Assembly: GCA_030666935.1 (NCBI GenBank)
Contig: DAOUWX010000038.1
Location: 1 to 12,204, forward strand
Length of the DNA stretch: 12,204 nucleotides
Origin: Atribacterota bacterium
GTDB lineage: Bacteria; Atribacterota; Phoenicimicrobiia; Phoenicimicrobiales; Phoenicimicrobiaceae
Direction of reading: 5' to 3'
In this document: positions 6,801-12,204 of the stretch, piece after piece
How positions within the stretch are numbered: the stretch's first letter is position 1
Layout of the letters: every line of letters starts with the position of its first letter
Made by a program: the position numbers and the translations under genes
Notes under the pieces: model-generated
Database searches by the model: none
What the model saw: only the letters and a program-made list of their open reading frames with translations
Told to the model about the DNA's origin: nothing

Positions 6801-9800
6801 GCTTCTACTTCTGATACTGTTTCATCATTCAAGTAAAATACCTCACCATCCCATTCATATACACCATTCGGTTCACCAAAATTTACATTATCGATGCTTC
6901 TAAGCACTTTATAATAGCTAGCGTTAGCTAATTCGTTCCACTGGATTCTTACATTAATGTATCCAACACCACTATGGGCATCAGTACGGCAATCCCAAGG
7001 AATTTCTTGATAATAGAAACAATAACCCTTATCATCGCATTCAGTAATCTTTTCTCCATTTTCATCAAAACCTTCTGCTCCAACATTCCACCGATAGTTA
7101 TGACCCAGTTGTAAGGCTGGCGCTGTTCCATTGTAATTATAATTTTCCTGAGAAGTTTGAAAATCATCTTCAAATTCAACTCTCCATCCGCTTTCTTCGA
7201 CTCCTTCTGTACGGTCGTTCACCTTAAAGCTACTAAAGCCTGATTTAACAGATCCATAAGGTAAGCCAATATCTATCGAATCCCAAATAAATAATTGATT
7301 AGGATCATTTACTGGACTATAAGGCAATCCACTTTCAATCGTTTCATAATAATCCGGAGGACTCACACACGAAATGGCAGGTAACCAGGTATCCCTTACT
7401 TTAGTTTCACTACGAGCAATTTCCTGTTCACTATTATCATAAGCACAGACATAATAAGCATAACTTTCAGTCTGTAGTCCAGGACTTACTACATTTAAAT
7501 CAAGATCATTTGCCTCAAATTCTCCATCATCTTCTTCAATAATATCATCAATAGGAATATGCCCAGAACCACCTATGCTTTTATAAATTATATAACTATC
7601 AGCTCCAGGATATGCCTCCCAACAAAGATGAACACCATATTGAATAAAATCTTCATCCTGTCCAGTCCAAGTGAATATTTCAACCTCAAAAGGTTGATTT
7701 CCATAGTAGAACCATGATTCACAAGCAGTATTCGCAATTTCATCCTCAATATCTTCGCCATCATATACTACATGCAAGAAATATTTATGACCTTCATGGA
7801 ATTCGATTTCATCATTGGGGATAGTAACCGAGGTCACGTTTAGGTCGTAAGTCTTGTATTCCCAAACATCTTCACCAGAAGTCTCATCATAAATTCCTAT
7901 ATTAATGTCACCGCTAATAATGTTAGCCGGGAAAGGTGCTGGAGAAGTCCATTGTAATTGTAAAGGCAAATTAGTCTCTGTTAATACTGAATCATGCTCA
8001 GGAAAATCAACGCTAATCGGAGATAGCCAGGTATCTATAATAAGAATATCACTTTGATAAATTGGTCCTGAAGCATCTTTCGCTACTACATAATATTGAT
8101 AGGTAATACCTGAAGAAACATCAGCATCCCAGAAGTTATATTCATTATCTTCCTCGTCAAAATGAAGTTCTATATTAATTATACCAAAATCACCAATTCC
8201 TTCTTTTCGGTATAAATCATATGAGGTTGCTCCCGGATAAGCAATCCATCCTCCACGGGTGTAATATTGGGGAGGATTATCTCCATTAGTTTCAACCAAA
8301 GAAGTGCCACCTAAGGGCGGAAAACCATAGTAGAAACTACCATCAGTGTTAGTAGTACAACTGTTACCTTCTTCATTTCTCGAAGAGATCCAATGCTCCC
8401 AATAATATCTATGACCTTCGGTTAAAGGAGAGCCGGCATAAGTAATTGAGGAAGTATTAAAATCATCCAAATCAATATCCCATACAGTTTCATCGCTAGT
8501 TACATCTTCGACAATTAACCCACCACCATCAAATTCAAAAGTTCCATAAGGAAAATCGAGAGTCAGTTCGTATTGCCAACTAAATGTTGGATTTATAGCA
8601 ATTACCACCTCATTATTGATTGGGCTTAATGCTGTTATCCCGGGAAGCCAGGTGTTAACGATCATAACCTCAGAAGTGTTAATTAAGCTAGTGTTGTTAT
8701 AGGCTTCTACTTTGTAATAATAGGTATCTCCGAGGGTTACATCGAAATCATGAAACCTATACCAACCATTTCTAAATGTATAGTCATCAGTAAGTTCACC
8801 AAAATTGGTATTATCTATACTCTTATATATTTTGTAATCATTAGCATTCGTGCAATCATTCCATCTTATCCCAAGAACTGCTTCTTCTGGTGAGGTAGTC
8901 TCGGCATTATAGTAAACTATCCAGGGTTTATAGCCATAGTAAAATATTGATCTACACGAACTATTGGCAATCTCCTTACCAGAAAAATCAGGACCATCAT
9001 TACCATCAAAGATGACAAACCAGGAATATTCATGACCTTCTACTAATGGAATTGCGGATTCTTCTGCTCTTGGGTCATTATATGCTACTGAGGATATATC
9101 AAGACCATTTATCTCAATTTCCCAGACATCTTCTCCGGTGGTCTCATCGGTGACATGTAGTTCTACATCTCCAGAGTAAATGCGAGTCTGGTAAGGATAA
9201 GCAGTAATACCCAGGGACTGCCACTGGAAGGTTGGGTTCGAATTGGTTATTACAGCATTCATAGTAGGAATCTCCGGGGTTGTAGCCGGTAACCAGGTAT
9301 CCACTATCTCCGGCGGACAGGATACTGTTTCTGTGAGGGTAACTGCTTCAATGTAATATTCATAAACAACCTCTGGATCAACTCCTTCTTCCCAAGCTTC
9401 ATAGCGATTCATTCCCTCGTCATAGTTAATATCTAAATTAACTATGGTAAATACTGAACTACCCACCTTCTTATAAATTTGATATGAGTTTGCATCTGGA
9501 TGAGGTTTCCAAAGTAGATGGATGTAATGACCCAACTCACCATTCAACCCCCGATGAATATGGGAACGGGATTCAAAATTGGCGAAAAATAAAAGTTCTT
9601 CTTCCACTATCTCTACTGCATCAGCTACTTCGGGATCGGTGGTTACATTGCCGTTACTGTTCAAGGTCTGGTCTATGGAAACCACCAAAGCCGTGAAGTT
9701 TCCGGCGTTTAAGATATCATCTAAGTTAATCTCCTCTGGGGTCAGGTTGGGATCATCTGCTAACAAGGCCTCCATTACCAGGGCAAGAGCAGTAGACTCA

Positions 9801-10879
9801 GCGTCAGCTATTCCGGCATCAAAAACCTCGTGGAGGGCGATAGAGGGCACAACATCCTTGTAGACTACAGTCTGTCCATCTACTTCTCCGACAGCCGTAA
9901 TGATGTAGTTGGTACCAGGAGCAACTTGGGGTAAAATATATTGTCCTTGTGCTTGAGTAGTACCTGTATGAGTAATACCTTGGGAATCGGTAATAGTAAC
10001 GGTAGCGTCTACTAAAGGAATCAAGCCAGTTATGTCTTTACTTATAGATTTCGATGTTTCCGGTACCATAACCTTACCCATAAGCACAGCTTTAATAGGT
10101 CCTTTGTAATGGAAATGCCAGCTGTTACTGTAGGCATTAGCAATTAAATTTCCCTCGGCATCGTAGGCATCGGTCCAGTGAAACCATTCGTATTCGTGCT
10201 CGTTTTCCAGAGGCATTCCGGTATTATCCAGGTTATAGGTTACATTATCAACCGTGGTATCTTCAAAGGTCATATCCCAGACCTCTTCCTGGACCGTCTC
10301 ATCATTAACCTTTAAGTGGGTCTTCAGATAACCTTCTGCTTTTGACTTGGTGAGGTATTTAGTCAGTTCTTGGTTATCCCAGCTGAAGGTAGGTATGGGA
10401 GTATCCACTTCGGCATTATTCTGAGGTTCCTTTAATGTACAGGGGGGCAGGAAGATCTCCCGGGAAAAGATCTCGGTCTGGCCAATCTCCTCTTTCTCAT
10501 CATAGGCCAGTACATAATAGCTGTACTGGTTGCCGGGTTGAACTTCTATATCAGTAAAACTACAGCTACAGCTTTTCCTCTGGTAATAGGATGATTGATC
10601 TACTCCATCATCGAAGAGCTCTTCAAAAGATCCTCCGTTGAAACTTTTGAAGATTTTAAAGCTGTAATCTATGCTGTTAGCTCTCCAGGCTATTTCAACA
10701 GAATGAGCCGGGTTGGAATCTTTGTAGACTTGGGTAACCACCCGGTAGTGGGTAAAGGTGGGTTGTTCCGGTAGGGATGGGGTCACCGCTGGTTTTATAA
10801 AACAACCGGCTAATAATAAAACTAAAACAATACAGGATAAAATAACGATATTTCTAATAGTCTTTTGTTTAATTTTCAT
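3881..10879 (-). CDS. Giant repetitive FN3/Ig-like surface lipoprotein, 2332 aa
   Basis: A signal peptide (residues 1-25) ends in the lipobox LAGC, giving a lipidated Cys26. The rest is ten units, each a fibronectin-III-like half (W..YPGATSYKIYKS...YYYYVEAYD) joined by a (V)DTWLP linker to an Ig-like half (NPxFxWxY..FPY...VWxI...EGHxYxW...FYYG). Linkers stand at residues 527, 742, 949, 1163, 1385, 1596, 1808, 2010 and 2214, spaced 202-222 residues; the first unit has a degenerate one at 141-145. Unit 1 is followed by an insert: about 266-350 a carboxypeptidase-regulatory-like domain (DATVTITDSQG...GQYILPQVAPGTNYIITA), then about 353-432 a helical acidic segment. No catalytic motif, sortase signal or C-terminal anchor is seen; the lipid is the only anchor. 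AAAAGGAGA stands 6 nt before the ATG. A role in adhesion or matrix is inferred from architecture and from the riboswitch in its leader. Confidence 0.85.
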   Translation of the reverse strand: MKIKQKTIRNIVILSCIVLVLLLAGCFIKPAVTPSLPEQPTFTHYRVVTQVYKDSNPAHSVEIAWRANSIDYSFKIFKSFNGGSFEELFDDGVDQSSYYQRKSCSCSFTDIEVQPGNQYSYYVLAYDEKEEIGQTEIFSREIFLPPCTLKEPQNNAEVDTPIPTFSWDNQELTKYLTKSKAEGYLKTHLKVNDETVQEEVWDMTFEDTTVDNVTYNLDNTGMPLENEHEYEWFHWTDAYDAEGNLIANAYSNSWHFHYKGPIKAVLMGKVMVPETSKSISKDITGLIPLVDATVTITDSQGITHTGTTQAQGQYILPQVAPGTNYIITAVGEVDGQTVVYKDVVPSIALHEVFDAGIADAESTALALVMEALLADDPNLTPEEINLDDILNAGNFTALVVSIDQTLNSNGNVTTDPEVADAVEIVEEELLFFANFESRSHIHRGLNGELGHYIHLLWKPHPDANSYQIYKKVGSSVFTIVNLDINYDEGMNRYEAWEEGVDPEVVYEYYIEAVTLTETVSCPPEIVDTWLPATTPEIPTMNAVITNSNPTFQWQSLGITAYPYQTRIYSGDVELHVTDETTGEDVWEIEINGLDISSVAYNDPRAEESAIPLVEGHEYSWFVIFDGNDGPDFSGKEIANSSCRSIFYYGYKPWIVYYNAETTSPEEAVLGIRWNDCTNANDYKIYKSIDNTNFGELTDDYTFRNGWYRFHDFDVTLGDTYYYKVEAYNNTSLINTSEVMIVNTWLPGITALSPINNEVVIAINPTFSWQYELTLDFPYGTFEFDGGGLIVEDVTSDETVWDIDLDDFNTSSITYAGSPLTEGHRYYWEHWISSRNEEGNSCTTNTDGSFYYGFPPLGGTSLVETNGDNPPQYYTRGGWIAYPGATSYDLYRKEGIGDFGIINIELHFDEEDNEYNFWDADVSSGITYQYYVVAKDASGPIYQSDILIIDTWLSPISVDFPEHDSVLTETNLPLQLQWTSPAPFPANIISGDINIGIYDETSGEDVWEYKTYDLNVTSVTIPNDEIEFHEGHKYFLHVVYDGEDIEDEIANTACESWFYYGNQPFEVEIFTWTGQDEDFIQYGVHLCWEAYPGADSYIIYKSIGGSGHIPIDDIIEEDDGEFEANDLDLNVVSPGLQTESYAYYVCAYDNSEQEIARSETKVRDTWLPAISCVSPPDYYETIESGLPYSPVNDPNQLFIWDSIDIGLPYGSVKSGFSSFKVNDRTEGVEESGWRVEFEDDFQTSQENYNYNGTAPALQLGHNYRWNVGAEGFDENGEKITECDDKGYCFYYQEIPWDCRTDAHSGVGYINVRIQWNELANASYYKVLRSIDNVNFGEPNGVYEWDGEVFYLNDETVSEVEAPYYYKIKAYDTYEALIKTSDIMIVDTWLPAMIADHPIDNEVVASNTITFTWHYDQDPFNFPSSYEFHDAGFSIHEASTGNFIFGDHWDDYQVTARTYENLSLEVGKQYEWGHYIYGQNDAGTGIASTTGGSLYYGEAGKVSGVEAIAFTSYINEENQSYRQIWVQWLSYPEAISYHIYKRTGGMGDFLEIFGDYQQNNERWNFIDEPVEEGNIYDYYVTAETAEGETLISEIRRVDSYSWYPPYPIVSPAPGSIVTDSTPVLEWSHLGVPDLPYNSICEGQIHIHVYDRNSNEEMWQFYLEDIQGTSVVYNQNNEGSPLQLSHAYDWNVIFDGFDSQGKQINVSMSWSYFYYGNQPWEVNIAAGTHTDLPNGHNVEVRWNNFTGANNYEVWKSENNGSFTKLLDNYEENEGWYWLNDWDVTDGNTYDYYVVALDGGTVIQTSPTITQDTWLPAILPVSPLQGSLVTEPNPVFECYYEAPISFPYNDEFEYNGGGFNLNDIDTGVCVWEIEADEDVFEVTYDGPALIEGHEYQWGRWLGGENGNVSIFSVCNGGGFYYGDVPWKVNYHALTASSKFSVDIMWEEYPSATNYKVLRSLDGNTFQELLGEISLTDNGGYNYDEPWLAKRTYYYKVEAYNDSSLIKTSKTLIVDTWLPNVNAIYPVGGVVLNEENPIFTWEYEILISFPYNGKYNFNRGAVTVRDPTSYEIFWSKDINNPDIFSCQYDGLPLLENQKYEWCIWISGEDEDGNCIISCSGGFFYYQNMEILSRFSANTYESSESIRVMWINSCEATDYKIYKSDNSDEYIDITGNYNSWWPGWLSQVDNDVILGNNYKYYIEAFKDGVKIGSSPIMTVDTWFPRMISLQPYEEEIISDLYPVFCWDYESPILFPYNGYNLKYAKFGVSDTSGGGSLMNIDLDYDPNIFSITYFGPEMIDGHRHSWYRSLEAEKDMGSYSAFITTRCAGDFTFDANVN

Positions 10880-11012
10880 CTTTAATCTCCTTTTAATATT
10901 TAGATTAAATTTATAATTTTAAAAAATTATTTATCTACTCTATCTGGATTTGGGCAAAAAAATTCCCCTTTATTAATTAGAGTAAAATTTAAAAACTGAA
11001 AAAATTACGGAA

Positions 11013-11036
11013 ATTATTCACTAAAAAGTGATTAAT
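11013..11036 (-). terminator. Candidate expression-platform hairpin of the riboswitch
   Basis: On the minus strand ATTAATCACT-tttt-AGTGAATAAT forms a 10-bp stem with one mismatch. It lies 49 nt after the riboswitch aptamer and about 134 nt before the giant gene's start codon. It is followed by TTTCCGTAATTTTTTC, an interrupted T-tract. It could be the terminator switched by the aptamer, but it is AT-rich and weak. The sequence between, with the direct repeat ATTGCC-AG-ATTGCC (about 11065-11080), could also take part in switching. Confidence 0.35.
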
Positions 11037-11084
11037 ATGAATTGAGATTATGGGGGGCTAAAAGCAGGCAATCTGGCAATCCTG

Positions 11085-11145
11085 GTTGATAAGAAGGACC
11101 CATGACTTTGCGTCCCATCCTTACGGATGGTTTACCTTTATCAAC
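11085..11145 (-). ncRNA. Cyclic-di-GMP class I riboswitch (GEMM-I aptamer)
   Basis: Read on the minus strand, the leader of the giant lipoprotein gene has every GEMM-I hallmark. P1 pairs GTTGATAA (11138-11145) with TTATCAAC (11085-11092). Then come the conserved GGTAAACC, a P2 stem CCATCC-GTAA-GGATGG with a GNRA tetraloop (11115-11130), the invariant GGGACGCAAAG, and TCATGGGTCC. The G just before TAAACC (complement of 11135) matches the position I recall as the ligand-contacting G of the Vc2 aptamer. That favours c-di-GMP over the cGAMP-preferring variants, which carry A there. The aptamer ends 205 nt before the start codon, leaving room for an expression platform. GEMM-I switches typically control motility, attachment and surface genes. 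Confidence 0.9.
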
Positions 11146-11184
11146 TTTATCGCTTTCTTTTTTTATTTACCACTCCTTTTATTA

Positions 11185-11190
11185 TTTATA
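11185..11190 (-). promoter_or_regulatory. Candidate -10 box (TATAAA) for the riboswitch transcript
   Basis: On the minus strand TATAAA stands 40 nt before the P1 stem of the riboswitch, in the context TTACTC-TATAAA-TAATAAAAGG. The -35 is poor (TGTTTA at 16-nt spacing). A weak -35 beside an upstream activator-like palindrome would suit an activator-dependent promoter. The assignment is tentative. Confidence 0.28.
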
Positions 11191-11220
11191 GAGTAATAAG
11201 ACTAGTTAAACATCTATTCA

Positions 11221-11236
11221 CGTGAAATATTTCACA
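11221..11236. promoter_or_regulatory. CRP/FNR-like palindromic operator
   Basis: CGTGAAATATTTCACA contains the perfect 14-bp palindrome GTGAAAT-ATTTCAC (11222-11235) and fits the CRP-family pattern GTGA-N6-TCAC. It lies about 76 nt upstream of the riboswitch, centred roughly 38-44 nt from the candidate -10. It could be the site of a CRP/FNR-family regulator acting on the giant-lipoprotein promoter. It is inferred from sequence shape only. Confidence 0.4.
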
Positions 11237-11309
11237 TTTTAAATCACAAAAAAACAAATATTTTTTCTATATTATTACTATATTACTACATAAATATCAA
11301 AAATCCTTC

Positions 11310-11344
11310 TTTTTTTTAAAAAAAATCTAAAAAAATCTTAGATT
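11310..11344 (-). terminator. Intrinsic terminator-like hairpin of the PEGA-like lipoprotein gene
   Basis: On the minus strand AATCTAA-gattttt-TTAGATT (11324-11344) forms a perfect 7-bp stem followed by a run of eight T (complement of 11318-11325). It starts about 70 nt after the stop codon at 11413. The T8A8 tract (11310-11325) also overlaps a stray copy of the tag AAATCCTTCTTTTT that begins the dispersed repeats. Confidence 0.5.
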
Positions 11345-11412
11345 GGTAACAAATCTTATTATTAAGCCGGAAAATATGTTTATTTTATTTGCCTTTTTAA
11401 AAATTAGTTCAT

Positions 11413-11742
11413 TTAAAACCATTCAAATGTGATAGTAGTCTGGGGAGGAACAAAAAGCTCGGAATGACTTTCAAAACTATTATCATCCACCAGAGTAATT
11501 TCTACTCCTGCCGAAACATCATTTACCTGAACTGAACTATTACCTGATAAATAGATCCCGGTAGAAACACCGTCTATATACACTGTCCCAAAAACCGTGG
11601 CATTATCGGAAACAACTGTAATGGTATAGGTATCATCTCCCTCAGATGGTAAAGGTGGAACAAGGGGATTGTTACATCCCGTTATAACGATACATAAAAT
11701 ACAGATTAAAAAAAATACCTTTATTCTGTTCATGTTTGACAA
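11413..11742 (-). CDS. Small lipoprotein with PEGA-like domain, 109 aa
   Basis: Residues 1-22 (MSNMNRIKVFFLICILCIVI then TG) form a signal peptide, and the lipobox ITGC gives a lipidated Cys23. A short Pro-rich linker (NNPLVPPLPSEGDD) leads to about 70 residues of beta-sandwich character. Their GTVYIDGVSTG (52-62) and DVSAGVEITLVDD match the PEGA pattern of G-x-V-x-(V/I)-D-G-x-x-x-G followed by x-x-G-x-H/E-x-(V/I)-x-L. PEGA domains are common in surface proteins and S-layer-linked lipoproteins; no enzyme function is expected. The start is TTG at 11740-11742, 8 nt after AGGAGG. The ATG at 11733 is 17 nt away, and a longer frame from 11808 would put a polar stretch before the signal peptide. 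It is transcribed toward the giant lipoprotein gene but separated by a hairpin and that gene's own leader. Confidence 0.78.
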   Translation of the reverse strand: MSNMNRIKVFFLICILCIVITGCNNPLVPPLPSEGDDTYTITVVSDNATVFGTVYIDGVSTGIYLSGNSSVQVNDVSAGVEITLVDDNSFESHSELFVPPQTTITFEWF

Positions 11743-11750
11743 TATTAATT

Positions 11751-11756
11751 CCTCCT
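11751..11756 (-). promoter_or_regulatory. Ribosome binding site AGGAGG that selects a TTG start
   Basis: The minus strand reads ACAGGAGGAATTAATATTG. The perfect AGGAGG lies 8 nt from TTG (11742), the best spacing of any candidate start of this gene. The downstream ATG (11733) is 17 nt away. Confidence 0.65.
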
Positions 11757-11875
11757 GTTTCAAATTATTGTTTATAAATTGGAAAAATCTGGTGATTAGC
11801 CTTTGCAATGAGTTAATAAAAAGAAATGGTTAATAGTATCTTAAATTAACTTACTATTACGACATTGAAGTAATA

Positions 11876-12119
11876 AAACCCTTCTTTTTTTGTAAAATAA
11901 TTTAAAAAAGAAAAAGCCCTTCAGCATAATCGCTGAAAGGCTTTATTTATAAGGATTTGATAGAACATGGTGGAGGCTAGTAGACGAGTTTCGCAACTTT
12001 TGTATGAGCGATGAAACTGAAAAAGTATATTATAAGTTAGAAGAAGCAATGGGAGCTTGTTAAATATTTAAAAAGACAAAATCTCAGGAAAGCTTTTCTG
12101 CTTGGGTTATTGTCTAGCA
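11876..12119 (+). repeat. Dispersed repeat, copy 3 (most complete)
   Basis: The order is the tag AAACCCTTCTTTTTTT, an IR (TTCTTTTTT/AAAAAAGAA), a hairpin at 11913-11944, TTATAAGGATTT plus a 9-nt insertion GATAGAACA, and the 31-codon block from TGG at 11968 to TAA at 12061-12063. The block translates to WWRLVDEFRNFC, MSDETEKVYYKL, EEAMGAC and stop. An imperfect inverted repeat AGACAAAAT...GGTTATTGTCT (about 12075-12115) follows. The final TTATTGTCTAGC matches the end of copy 1 (TTATTGTCTGGC), which marks a probable right boundary. An in-frame TAA upstream leaves no start codon before the block, so it is not an intact gene. Confidence 0.7.
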
Positions 12120-12203
12120 CTCGGGTAGGTCAATAGCTGGATGTCCATAACCTTCACAATACATAAAATCGAAGCTTTTAATAATTTCATAGAGAATGGG
12201 TTC
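12114..12203 (-). pseudogene. 3' end of a minus-strand frame cut by the window edge; possibly truncated gene
   Basis: Twenty-nine codons enter from beyond the window: EPILYEIIKSFDFMYCEGYG, then HPAIDLPEC, and end at TAG 12114-12116. The composition is protein-like. The stop lies inside the conserved right end of repeat copy 3 (TTGTCTAGC), as if the repeat had cut the gene and supplied the stop. The pattern faintly recalls the endonuclease V segment 'P.LLEAL...PD...VDGHGIAHP', but the catalytic Asp would be Glu here and the rest of that fold would be missing. The identity is therefore only a guess. It may instead be the true C-terminus of an unknown protein. Confidence 0.35.
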
Positions 12204-12204
12204 A

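Noticed and set aside
4897..9863. Several 60-94 codon ORFs on both strands inside the giant lipoprotein gene
   Set aside because: All lie within the uninterrupted 2332-codon frame, have no family signature, and are expected shadows of a long repetitive gene.
11413..11808. 131-residue version of the PEGA-like lipoprotein starting at 11808
   Set aside because: The extra N-terminal residues would precede a clear signal peptide, and the ribosome binding site lies inside that extension, so the TTG at 11742 is preferred.

Overview
This AT-rich window holds few genes. Three complete genes are all on the minus strand, and all three encode predicted lipoproteins with an N-terminal signal peptide and a lipobox cysteine. 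The rest is repeat-dense intergenic DNA and decayed gene fragments. The sequence looks like an uncultivated, low-GC, probably anaerobic bacterium. An Atribacterota-like lineage would fit the style of lipoproteins and repeats, but no marker gene confirms this and no taxon is claimed.

Region by region: 1-920 is non-coding and carries several short degenerate repeat families. From 921 to 1242 lie a 33-codon mini-ORF (copy 1 of a dispersed repeat), a perfect 21-bp inverted repeat and a start-less gene remnant. At 1462-2223 (minus) is a 253-residue TolB-type beta-propeller lipoprotein. At 2588-2783 is copy 2 of the dispersed repeat. From 2784 to about 3870 there is decayed sequence, with a frameshifted minus-strand pseudogene (3379-3870) and a strong hairpin just beyond it (3321-3368). 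At 3881-10879 (minus) is a giant 2332-residue lipoprotein built from ten fibronectin-III/Ig-like domain pairs. Its leader carries a clear GEMM-I (cyclic-di-GMP class I) riboswitch at 11085-11145, with a CRP-like palindrome further upstream at 11221-11236. At 11413-11742 (minus) is a 109-residue lipoprotein with a PEGA-like domain, best started at a TTG codon. From 11876 to about 12119 is copy 3 of the dispersed repeat. The window ends inside the 3' end of another minus-strand reading frame.

How the parts may work together: the clearest unit is promoter region, c-di-GMP riboswitch, giant surface lipoprotein, decayed downstream gene, hairpin terminator. c-di-GMP commonly switches cells between motile and attached states, so this is best read as second-messenger control of a very large adhesin-like or matrix protein. 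The PEGA-like and TolB-like lipoproteins have their own leaders and look independently transcribed, though all three are probably cell-envelope proteins.
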